Positions 54,773 to 64,000 of a stretch of DNA of 64,000 nt are shown piece after piece; the first letter of the stretch is position 1; each line of letters starts with the position of its first letter. This DNA is from Leuctra nigra (Eukaryota > Arthropoda > Insecta > Plecoptera > Leuctridae), in NCBI GenBank assembly GCA_934045905.1, contig OW203768.1, positions 4,120,316 to 4,184,315 on the forward strand, given 5' to 3'. A program made the position numbers and the translations under genes. The notes under the pieces were generated by a model. It was not told the origin of the DNA, ran no database searches, and saw nothing but the letters and a program-made list of their open reading frames with translations.

Positions 54773-55238
54773 CAGGGCCGTATTATCCATAGAGCAGCCT
54801 AGGGCCTACAAACCTTTTGGGGCCTACGAAAGTGCCAGAAAATTGATTTCAAAGTGTCAAAACACCAAAAAATGCCATGCGGGGCAGGTTTGTCAAATTA
54901 AAAAATATTTAATATTTCAACAAAATACACCTTATAACGTCTCAAAATTGATTTCAAAGTGTCCAAAAACCAAAAAACGCCCTGCGGGACCCCCCACGTC
55001 CCCCTTAACCCGTCAAATATTGTTTCCCTTGCCTTGCCCCCACCTGGCAGAAATTCTGCGGACGCCCATGCCCATTGTTTTCTTCAGCATAACACTAAAG
55101 ATCATTGATCGTCTCCTCGCTTATTATTTTACAAATTAACAACTGGAAAAATTAAAATATTTCATGCAGGGGGGGGGGGGGGGGGGAAATACCAAAAAAG
55201 TACTGACTAGGGCCTACGAAGGTCTTAATACGGCCCTG
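54773..55238 (+). mobile_element. hAT-like element, TSD tctgtgat
   Basis: Ends CAGGGCCGTATTA / TAATACGGCCCTG are flanked by the exact 8-bp duplication tctgtgat (54765-54772 and 55239-55246). Subterminal 'ctagggcctac' repeats occur at both ends. Two CCCTGCGGGGC-module subunits (54877, 54979), a GCGGACGCCCATG border and a long G run are inside. Confidence 0.9.
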
Positions 55239-55483
55239 TCTGTGATTTGTTGAAAATTAAACAAATTGATCCGTTTGACTGATCAACATAAAATTTTGCA
55301 ACATTGTAACATGTGTGTTTGTATATTTTCAGTCAAATTGGACAATTCGGTATCCCAATGTGTTTTTCAATATTGTGTAAACTTATTGCTTGATTATCTA
55401 AAACATTAGTAATTGATTGAATTGTAAAACAGTCATAGCACACTTTATAATCAAGTACCTCATTTGCATATTGCATAGAAGAG

Positions 55484-55665
55484 CCAGGGCACTTTCAGAA
55501 AGCCTCGCATATTGTACATAGCCAGGGCGTGTTCAGAAAGCCTCGCATATTGTACATATCCAGGGCACTTTCAGAAAGCCTCGCATATTGTCCATAGCCA
55601 GGGCGTGTTCAGAAAGCCTCGTATATTGTACATTTCCAGAGCGTGTTTAGAAAGCCTCGCCAACA
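55484..55665. repeat. ~40-bp tandem repeat, five units
   Basis: Units of 'agccagggc(a/g)(c/t)(t/g)ttcagaaagcctcgcatattgt' type alternate between two variants (cacttt and cgtgtt), so the array has an 80-bp higher-order period. The open frame across it results from the repetition. Confidence 0.8.
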
Positions 55666-55714
55666 GGTCGGATCGTCAGCTCATGAATCTGAAAAGCACA
55701 AACACTCCTCACAA

Positions 55715-56475
55715 CGGGCGCGTAGGAAGGGGGGGGGGGGGGGGAGTGAGGGTCAATGACCCCCCCACTTTTCATCTTGACACCCCCAGATATCACCCCC
55801 AGATATACAAAACATTTGATAGAGAGATCCAAAAATGCACAGATTTGCTCCATTATGAGGTTGAATTCTCAAAATTTTCCCAAGTTTTGCAAAACTAATT
55901 GAACAGAGGTGTTTCCATTCCAGGCAATGAGACAATATCTCATTTGTCCAACGTGATCATCCTCATGAATAAAATGTAATATTACACGTTAAAATATGAT
56001 ACCAAAACACATACAGATTTGTCTTATTGCTTATTGTTGTTGCTTATAGGCCATCTTGCTTTGGCAAGAAAATTACAATAAATAATTGCAAGCGTTTTCA
56101 AAGGAATTCCAAAATCGATTCATAATCGACTCTCTTTTACTACAAATTCAAAAACTTCCCTGCGGAGGCCATTGGGGATTTTATCAAATAAAAAGATGAA
56201 CAGGTTATAATGCATTGTGTATAAAGTTTTTCCAAGAATATGACACATTTCACACATAATCACACATTTTATTTTTTTTTGAAAAGAATGCCAAAAATGC
56301 TTCAAATTCGATTCTTTTGTATCAAAAACTCAAAAACTTCAAAAAAGGCCCTGCGGGGCAAACTGGGGGGCGAACCCCCCGGACCCCCTTGTAACGGCGA
56401 ACTTCTTTTTCCTCACATTCATCGATCCCCGATAATTTTGACCCCCCCACTCAAAATAAAGTTCCTACGCGCCTG
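55715..56475 (-). mobile_element. hAT-like element, TSD cctcacaa
   Basis: Ends CGGGCGCGTAGGAAG / TTCCTACGCGCCTG and the exact 8-bp duplication cctcacaa (55707-55714 and 56476-56483). Inverted, shortened relative of 2715-3719, with which it shares the 'gtgaccctcattgaccc'-type end and CCCTGCGG modules (56161, 56349). Confidence 0.88.
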
Positions 56476-56654
56476 CCTCACAATCTCCATATCTGATCAC
56501 TTCTTTAGAAAACATGGTGTGGATTAATCTCTTATTATGTAAACAATAACCACCCATTGATGTCGCCGTTGAAAACAAGAATGTCAACAACTAGGATAGG
56601 TAATTGTGCATCGAATGTTGAAATTAAATTTGTTCACATTTAACTAAAATAAAC

Positions 56655-56885
56655 ATGAAATTAAAATTCAGCACTGGAAAGAAGTGATATAAAAAAATTG
56701 GCCGACACAACAAGCTTATTCAAGAATAAGTTTAATGATCAAAAGATAACAACATGACAAAAGAGAGAGATCGCCATAAAAAAACTCCGGGTAAAAATAC
56801 CAGCCATGTCTCAACTAAAAAAATGGAAATCTAAAATTCAGCATTGAAAATAAGTGATTGCAAACATCGGCCAAGTAAACACGTT
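56655..56885. mobile_element. Degenerate fold-back fragments
   Basis: 'ttcagcactggaaagaagtg', 'actccgggtaaaaataccag' and 'ggccaagtaaacac' belong to the fold-back family at 13911-14277. The fragment ends about 25 bp from the last visible SDR exon. Confidence 0.5.
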
Positions 56886-56911
56886 TATTCCCAAATGATG
56901 TGAGAACTTGC

Positions 56912-59900
56912 CTGGACGTGCTCCGGGGTTCCCAGCACATAGACCACGGAGTCCGCGACGTCCTGGCTCTGGAGGTGGGGAATGTGGTCGAACATGTCCA
57001 GGTTGGTGACCGCTCCGGACGCGATCCCGATCTCAGTCTTCACCGCTCCAGGACTGATGCTCTGGAACCAGGGATAAACATTAGGGACGTGGGCGACCAC
57101 AGGGGGGGGGGGGGGCAAGGGGGGCGCTTGTCCAGGTCAATGTTCAATGTTATAATCCTATGGCCGTGACCGGATTCCATCAGAATGGAATTGGGAAAAC
57201 GTTGTGGAATATGTCTCCAACAAGAGAGCCCCCCCCCCCCCTTCACCCGGAAATCCTCATGGACCAAGAAATTAACTGATTTTTTGGTAATTTATGAATG
57301 ATCTATGTTGATGATTCAAGTTGAAATATCAAAATCGGAAGAAAACACTACTTTTGGATTTGTTTCCTGTTCAATAATGCACCAAAATGCTCGGATTTGA
57401 GTTAAAATATACCAAAATGTTTTCTGCTTAAGCGCCCCAACCCACGAATGTTGGGCTCTTCGTACCTTCCTTCCAACCATTGAACTTCGACAACTTGACC
57501 CCTATGTTGAAACCAGGGAGACGTAACTCACCGTGATTCTGATGCGACTCTTGAGCGCCACCAACTCCTTCCTGAGCGCCTCAGTCAGAGCAGTGACGCC
57601 GTACTTGCTGGCTGAGTACATGCCCAGGCCTGAGTGTAAGAGAGACGTCTAGGAGGTTCTCTAGGACTCACCGTGATTCTGATGCGACTCTTGAGCGCCA
57701 CCAACTCCTTCCTGAGCGCCTCTGTCAGAGCCGTGACGCCGTACTTGCTGGCTGAGTACATGCCCAGGCCTGAGTGTAAGAGAGACGTCTAGGAGGTTCT
57801 CTAGGACTCACCGTGATTCTGATGCGACTCTTGAGCGCCACCAACTCCTTCCTGAGCGCCTCAGTCAGCGCCGTGACGCCGTACTTGCTGGCTGAGTACA
57901 TGCCCAGGCCTGAGTGTAAGAGAGACGTCTAGGAGGTTCTCTAGGACTCACCGTGATTCTGATGCGACTCTTGAGCGCCACCAACTCCTTCCTGAGCGCC
58001 TCAGTCAGCGCCGTGACGCCGTACTTGCTGGCTGAGTACATGCCCAGGCCTGAGTGTAAGAGAGACGTCTAGGAAGTTCTCTAGGACTCACCGTGATTCT
58101 GATGCGACTCTTGAGCGCCACCAACTCCTTCCTGAGCGCCTCAGTCAGCGCCGTGACGCCGTACTTGCTGGCTGAGTACATGCCCAGGCCTGAGTGTAAG
58201 AGAGACGTCTAGGAGGTTCTCTAGGACTCACCGTGATTCTGATGCGACTCTTGAGCGCCACCAACTCCTTCCTGAGCGCCTCTGTCAGAGCTGTGACGCC
58301 GTACTTGCTGGCTGAGTACATGCCCAGGCCTGAGTGTAAGAGAGACGTCTAGGAGGTTCTCTAGGACTCACCGTGATTCTGATGCGACTCTTGAGCGCCA
58401 CCAACTCCTTCCTGAGCGCCTCAGTCAGCGCCGTGACGCCGTACTTGCTGGCTGAGTACATGCCCAGGCCTGAGTGTAAGAGAGACGTCTAGGAGGTTCT
58501 CTAGGACTCACCGTGATTCTGATGCGACTCTTGAGCGCCACCAACTCCTTCCTGAGCGCCTCAGTCAGAGCAGTGACGCCGTACTTGCTGGCTGAGTACA
58601 TGCCCAGGCCTGAGTGTAAGAGAGACGTCTAGGAGGTTCTCTAGGACTCACCGTGATTCTGATGCGACTCTTGAGCGCCACCAACTCCTTCCTGAGCGCC
58701 TCAGTCAGAGCCGTGACGCCGTACTTGCTGGCTGAGTACATGCCCAGGCCTGAGTGTAAGAGAGACGTCTAGGAGGTTCTCTAGGACTCACCGTGATTCT
58801 GATGCGACTCTTGAGCGCCACCAACTCCTTCCTGAGCGCCTCTGTCAGAGCAGTGACGCCGTACTTGCTGGCTGAGTACATGCCCAGGCCTGAGTGTAAG
58901 AGAGACGTCTAGGAGGTTCTCTAGGACTCACCGTGATTCTGATGCGACTCTTGAGCGCCACCAACTCCTTCCTGAGCGCCTCTGTCAGAGCTGTGACGCC
59001 GTACTTGCTGGCTGAGTACATGCCCAGGCCTGAGTGTAAGAGAGACGTCTAGGAGGTTCTCTAGGACTCACCGTGATTCTGATGCGACTCTTGAGCGCCA
59101 CCAACTCCTTCCTGAGCGCCTCAGTCAGAGCAGTGACGCCGTACTTGCTGGCTGAGTACATGCCCAGGCCTGAGTGTAAGAGAGACGTCTAGGAGGTTCT
59201 CTAGGACTCACCGTGATTCTGATGCGACTCTTGAGCGCCACCAACTCCTTCCTGAGCGCCTCAGTCAGAGCAGTGACGCCGTACTTGCTGGCTGAGTACA
59301 TGCCCAGGCCTGAGTGTAAGAGAGACGTCTAGGAGGTTCTCTAGGACTCACCGTGATTCTGATGCGACTCTTGAGCGCCACCAACTCCTTCCTGAGTGCC
59401 TCTGTCAGAGCAGTGACGCCGTACTTGCTGGCTGAGTACATGCCCAGGCCTGAGTGTAAGAGAGACGTCTAGGAGGTTCTCTAGGACTCACCGTGATTCT
59501 GATGCGACTCTTGAGCGCCACCAACTCCTTCCTGAGCGCCTCTGTCAGCGCCGTGACGCCGTACTTGCTGGCTGAGTACATGCCCAGGCCTGAGTGTAAG
59601 AGAGACGTCTAGGAGGTTCTCTAGGACTCACCGTGATTCTGATGCGACTCTTGAGCGCCACCAACTCCTTCCTGAGCGCCTCAGTCAGCGCCGTGACGCC
59701 GTACTTGCTGGCTGAGTACATGCCCAGGCCTGAGTGTAAGAGAGACGTCTAGGAGGTTCTCTAGGACTCACCGTGATTCTGATGCGACTCTTGAGCGCCA
59801 CCAACTCCTTCCTGAGCGCCTCTGTCAGAGCCGTGACGCCGTACTTGCTGGCTGAGTACATGCCCAGGCCTGAGTGTAAGAGAGACGTCTAGGAGGTTCT

Positions 59901-62900
59901 CTAGGACTCACCGTGATTCTGATGCGACTCTTGAGCGCCACCAACTCCTTCCTGAGCGCCTCTGTCAGAGCCGTGACGCCGTACTTGCTGGCTGAGTACA
60001 TGCCCAGGCCTGAGTGTAAGAGAGACGTCTAGGAGGTTCTCTAGGACTCACCGTGATTCTGATGCGACTCTTGAGCGCCACCAACTCCTTCCTGAGCGCC
60101 TCTGTCAGAGCAGTGACGCCGTACTTGCTGGCTGAGTACATGCCCAGGCCTGAGTGTAAGAGAGACGTCTAGGAGGTTCTCTAGGACTCACCGTGATTCT
60201 GATGCGACTCTTGAGCGCCACCAACTCCTTCCTGAGCGCCTCTGTCAGCGCCGTGACGCCGTACTTGCTGGCTGCGTACATGCCCATGCCGGGGTAGTTG
60301 ATGACGTAGTGGCCGGCAACACTGCAACCAAGGCAACGTCAAAGTCAAAGAAAAACACAGAATGATACAATCGTCCAGATGATAAAAAAAATCTACAAAA
60401 TATGCACAAATAATAATCATTATTACTTTCTTGTTTTTGATCTCACCTCAAGAATCATTGAAATGTACATCCGACCTTCTACCTCTGAGCTACAGAAATA
60501 ACTATAGAATCGCGACTTGTTTCACTACCCCGCCACACATTATAATAAATATTTTATATAACCATTGTTAAAAATTTGACTGAACGTTCGTAAGTCCTGT
60601 ACTGGCCTCTAAAGCCTGATTTACACGGTACAATTTCTTGAACAACTTCTGTGTCACAATCGCATTTTTCATACAATTTTGTGTTCACACGAAGCAACTT
60701 CTTGTCACATTACTTTTGTTCAAATTGTATATCAGTTTCTATTTTCTATCAAGAAGTGTGGCGCAGAAGTTGAACAAGAAATTGCACCGTGTAAATCGGG
60801 CAAGAATATTTCAACCCTATTGCGATTCCACAAGTGTCAAGTAACTGAGACAACTGTACCTGCTGATGTGTATGATGTGTCCGTCATCCACACCACGTGA
60901 CTGCATGCTCTTGATCGCCTCTCGCGTGCAGATGCTCAGCCCCAGCACGTTCACGTCCAGCATGATACGTCCTACCTGTTGCTGACCTACCTGCTGATGT
61001 GTATGATGTGTCCGTCATCGACACCACGTGACTGCATGCTCTTGATCGCCTCTCGCGTGCAGATGCTCAGCCCCAGCACGTTCACGTCGAGCATGATACG
61101 TCCTACCTGTTGCTGTCCTACCTGCTGATGTGTATGATGTGTCCGTCATCGACACCACGTGACTGCATGCTCTTGATCGCCTCTCGCGTGCAGATGCTCA
61201 GCCCCAGCACGTTCACGTCCAGCATGATACGTCCTACCTGTTGCTGTCCTACCTGCTGATGTGTATGATGTGTCCGTCATCGACACCACGTGACTGCATG
61301 CTCTTGATCGCCTCTCGCGTGCAGATGCTCAGCCCCAGCACGTTCACGTCCAGCATGATACGTCCTACCTGTTGCTGTCCTACCTGCTGATGTGTATGAT
61401 GTGTCCGTCATCGACACCACGTGACTGCATGCTCTTGATCGCCTCTCGCGTGCAGATGCTCAGCCCCAGCACGTTCACGTCCAGCATGATACGTCCTACC
61501 TGTTGCTGACCTACCTGCTGATGTGTATGATGTGTCCGTCATCGACACCACGTGACTGCATGCTCTTGATCGCCTCTCGCGTGCAGATGCTCAGCCCCAG
61601 CACGTTCACGTCCAGCATGATACGTCCTACCTGTTGCTGACCTACCTGCTGATGTGTATGATGTGTCCGTCATCGACACCACGTGACTGCATGCTCTTGA
61701 TCGCCTCTCGCGTGCAGATGCTCAGCCCCAGCACGTTCACGTCCAGCATGATACGTCCTACCTGTTGCTGTCCTACCTGCTGATGTGTATGATGTGTCCG
61801 TCATCGACACCACGTGACTGCATGCTCTTGATCGCCTCTCGCGTGCAGATGCTCAGCCCCAGCACGTTCACGTCCAGCATGATACGTCCTACCTGTTGCT
61901 GTCCTACCTGCTGATGTGTATGATGTGTCCGTCATCCACACCACGTGACTGCATGCTCTTGATCGCCTCTCGCGTGCCGATGCTCAGCCCCAGCACGTTC
62001 ACGTCCAGCATGATACGTCCTACCTGTTGCTGACCTACCTGCTGATGTGTATGATGTGTCCGTCATCGACACCACGTGACTGCATGCTCTTGATCGCCTC
62101 TCGCGTGCAGATGCTCAGCCCCAGCACGTTCACGTCCAGCATGATACGTCCTACCTGTTGCTGGCCTACCTGCTGATGTGTATGATGTGTCCGTCATCGA
62201 CACCACGTGACTGCATGCTCTTGATCGCCTCTCGCGTGCAGATGCTCAGCCCCAGCACGTTCACGTCCAGCATGATACGTCCTACCTGTTGCTGTCCTAC
62301 CTGCTGATGTGGATGATGTGTCCGTCATCGACACCACGTGACTGCATGCTCTTGATCGCCTCTCGCGTGCAGATGCTCAGCCCCAGCACGTTCACGTCCA
62401 GCATGATACGTCCTACCTGTTGCTGTCCTACCTGCTGATGTGGATGATGTGTCCGTCATCGACACCACGTGACTGCATGCTCTTGATCGCCTCTCGCGTG
62501 CAGATGCTCAGCCCCAGCACGTTCACGTCCAGCATGATACGTCCTACCTGTTGCTGTCCTACCTGCTGATGTGTATGAAGTGTCCGTCGTCGACACCACG
62601 TGACTGCATGCTCTTGATCGCCTCTCGCGTGCAGATGCTCAGCCCCAGCACGTTCACGTCCAGCATGATACGTCCTACCTGTTGCTGGCCTACCTGCTGA
62701 TGTGTATGATGTGTCCGTCATCGACACCACGTGACTGCATGCTCTTGATCGCCTCTCGCGTGCAGATGCTCAGCCCCAGCACGTTCACGTCCAGCATGAT
62801 ACGTCCTACCTGTTGCTGACCTACCTGCTGATGTGTATGATGTGTCCGTCATCCACACCACGTGACTGCATGCTCTTGATCGCCTCTCGCGTGCAGATGC

Positions 62901-64000
62901 TCAGCCCCAGCACGTTCACGTCCAGCATGATACGTCCTACCTGTTGCTGACCTACCTGCTGATGTGTATGATGTGTCCGTCATCGACACCACGTGACTGC
63001 ATGCTCTTGATCGCCCCCCGCATGCAGATGCTCAGCCCCAGCACGTTCACGTCCAGCATGATACGTCCTACCTGTTGCTGTCCTACCTGCTGATGTGTAT
63101 GATGTGTCCGTCATCGACACCACGTGACTGCATGCTCTTGATCGCCTCTCGCGTGCAGATGCTCAGCCCCAGCACGTTCACGTCCAGCATGATACGTCCT
63201 ACCTGTTGCTGTCCTACCTGCTGATGTGGATGATGTGTCCGTCATCGACACCACGTGACTGCATGCTCTTGATCGCCTCTCGCGTGCAGATGCTCAGCCC
63301 CAGCACGTTCACGTCCAGCATGATACGTCCTACCTGTTGCTGGCCTACCTGCTGATGTGTATGATGTGTCCGTCATCGACACCACGTGACTGCATGCTCT
63401 TGATCGCCTCTCGCGTGCAGATGCTCAGCCCCAGCACGTTCACGTCCAGCATGATACGTCCTACCTGTTGCTGTCCTACCTGCTGATGTGGATGATGTGA
63501 CCGTCATCGACACCACGTGACTGCATGCTCTTGATCGCCTCTCGCGTGCAGATGCTCAGCCCCAGCACGTTCACGTCCAGCATGATACGTCCTACCTGTT
63601 GCTGTCCTACCTGCTGATGTGGATGATGTGTCCGTCATCGACACCACGTGACTGCATGCTCTTGATCGCCTCTCGCGTGCAGATGCTCAGCCCCAGAACG
63701 TTCACGTCCAGCATGATACGTCCTACCTGTTGCTGTCCTACCTGCTGATGTGTATGAAGTGTCCGTCGTCGACACCACGTGACTGCATGCTCTTGATCGC
63801 CTCTCGCGTGCAGATGCTCAGCCCCAGCACGTTCACGTCCAGCATGATACGTCCTACCTGTTGCTGGCCTACCTGCTGATGTGTATGATGTGTCCGTCAT
63901 CGACACCACGTGACTGCATGCTCTTGATCGCCTCTCGCGTGCAGATGCTCAGCCCCAGCACGTTCACGTCCAGCATGATACGTCCTACCTGTTGCTGACC
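56912..64000 (-). CDS. DHRS11/farnesol-dehydrogenase-like SDR oxidoreductase, partial, with exon arrays
   Basis: Classical short-chain dehydrogenase/reductase, NAD(P)-dependent, probably cytosolic. In gene order the usable exons are 60971-60860 (the array copy nearest the rest of the gene: MLDVNVLGLSICTREAIKSM... VDDGHIIHIS), 60321-60192 (VAGHYVINYPGMGMYAASKY..., catalytic Tyr and Lys in YAASK, then TALTEALRKEL) and 57061-56912 (SISPGAVKTEIGIASG...VADSVVYVLGTPEHVQ). Phases join cleanly (AG|T = Ser; then 0). The order N-V-N-V-L, YxxxK, SPGxVxT is that of the DHRS11 group. The N-terminal exons (TGxxxGxG, NNAG) lie beyond 64000. After 56912 comes AG|GCAAGT, a GC-type donor; no terminal exon was found, and reading through would add eight residues and stop. 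Two exons are tandemly multiplied (separate entries). Substrate unknown. Confidence 0.85.
57062..57531 (-). other. SDR intron with MITE fragment
   Basis: It contains G and C homopolymers (57102-57115, 57229-57241) and a partial TTCTAGAAC-family element (57130-57215: 'ggattccatcagaatggaat', 'gggaaaacgtt'). Otherwise unremarkable. Confidence 0.5.
57521..60192 (-). repeat. Exon array 1: 20 x 140 bp of the SDR catalytic exon
   Basis: Units repeat every 140 bp (57521, 57661 ... 60181). On the minus strand each has a 98-nt exon-like stretch, GCCTGGGCATGTACTCAGCC to ATCAGAATCACG, bounded by ...cttacactcag and gtgagtcc, with a 42-nt spacer. Only the most upstream unit (60321-60192) continues into the genuine 5' part of the exon; only the most downstream unit (57532) has the genuine intron following. 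98 is not a multiple of three, so including any extra copy would shift the frame. Differences between units (GCA/GCC/GCT, ACT/ACA, GCG/GCA) are silent. Confidence 0.92.
60322..60859 (-). other. SDR intron between the two arrays
   Basis: Ordinary AT-rich intron with acceptor ttgcag at 60322-60327 and donor GTACAG at 60859. It hosts the MITE at 60611-60801. Confidence 0.7.
60611..60801. mobile_element. ~190-bp MITE with 'gatttacacggt' ends
   Basis: Inverted ends AAGCCTGATTTACACGGTAC / CACCGTGTAAATCGGGC and inner arms CAATTTCTTGAACAACTTCT / AGAAGTTGAACAAGAAATTG. The ends resemble those of the TTA-flanked MITE at 22972-23286, so it is probably PIF/Harbinger-like. No exact duplication remains. 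Confidence 0.7.
60857..64000 (-). repeat. Exon array 2: 24+ x 131 bp of the preceding SDR exon
   Basis: Units repeat every 131 bp from 60857 to the window edge. On the minus strand each encodes RIMLDVNVLGLSICTREA... VDDGHIIHIS, ending AG|GT, then only 15-19 nt (gtaggtcagcaacag(gtag)) before the next copy. That spacer is too short to be an intron, so at most one donor and one acceptor can be used. Most unit differences are silent (GTG/GTC Val, CTG/CTC Leu, GAT/GAC Asp, ATA/ATC Ile); a few are not (Cys to Gly near 61977, changes at 63014-63021, Ile to Phe near 62579 and 63758). Confidence 0.92.

Noticed and set aside
62428..63909. 100-codon ORFs at 62428-62730 and 63607-63909
   Set aside because: They read across the boundary between two array units in a mixed frame; only the second half is the real SDR frame.
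57521..64000. CRISPR array or ordinary satellite
   Set aside because: Units are contiguous with no variable spacers, and they encode conserved SDR exon sequence with splice-site motifs.

Overview
This is a window of an animal nuclear genome, most likely from an arthropod. The clues are a masquerade-type serine protease homolog, a DHRS11/farnesol-dehydrogenase-like SDR gene, an insect-like TATA/TCAGT promoter inside an LTR, spliced genes with GT-AG introns, and an AT-rich, heavily transposon-loaded background. The species cannot be fixed from sequence alone.

Layout. 0-38 kb is almost all mobile DNA: a tRNA-derived SINE family (about twelve copies on both strands), nine short non-autonomous hAT-like elements in the whole window (nearly all with exact 8-bp target duplications), TA- and TTA-flanked MITEs, one apparently intact pogo/Tigger-like transposon (7.66-10.43 kb), and a complete but pol-less LTR retrotransposon (29.98-35.58 kb) whose two 1,244-bp LTRs look identical. 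38.7-40.6 kb holds a two-exon gene for a secreted Gly/Ser-rich, silk-like protein. 41.4-42.9 kb is a 114-bp tandem array that is open on both strands.

43.5-53.0 kb is a five-exon (5' end not found) serine protease homolog on the + strand. Its catalytic Ser is Gly, so it should be proteolytically dead. Its 6.8-kb second intron contains an intronless, C-terminally shortened Hsp70 gene, two tRNA-Met(CAT) genes in inverted orientation on either side of the Hsp70, a hAT element and a 3-kb composite repeat.

56.9-64.0 kb is the 3' half of an SDR oxidoreductase gene on the - strand that runs off the window. Two neighbouring exons of this gene have each become the repeat unit of a tandem array: 20 copies of 140 bp carrying the catalytic YxxxK exon, and 24 or more copies of 131 bp carrying the preceding exon. 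Differences between copies inside the exon portion are almost all synonymous. This pair of exon-scale arrays is the most unusual thing in the window.

The genes do not form a pathway. The SPH is likely extracellular (immune or clotting cascade cofactor), the Hsp70 cytosolic, the SDR a small-molecule oxidoreductase and the Gly/Ser-rich protein structural. Splice sites were placed by eye from consensus, phase and protein-family fit.
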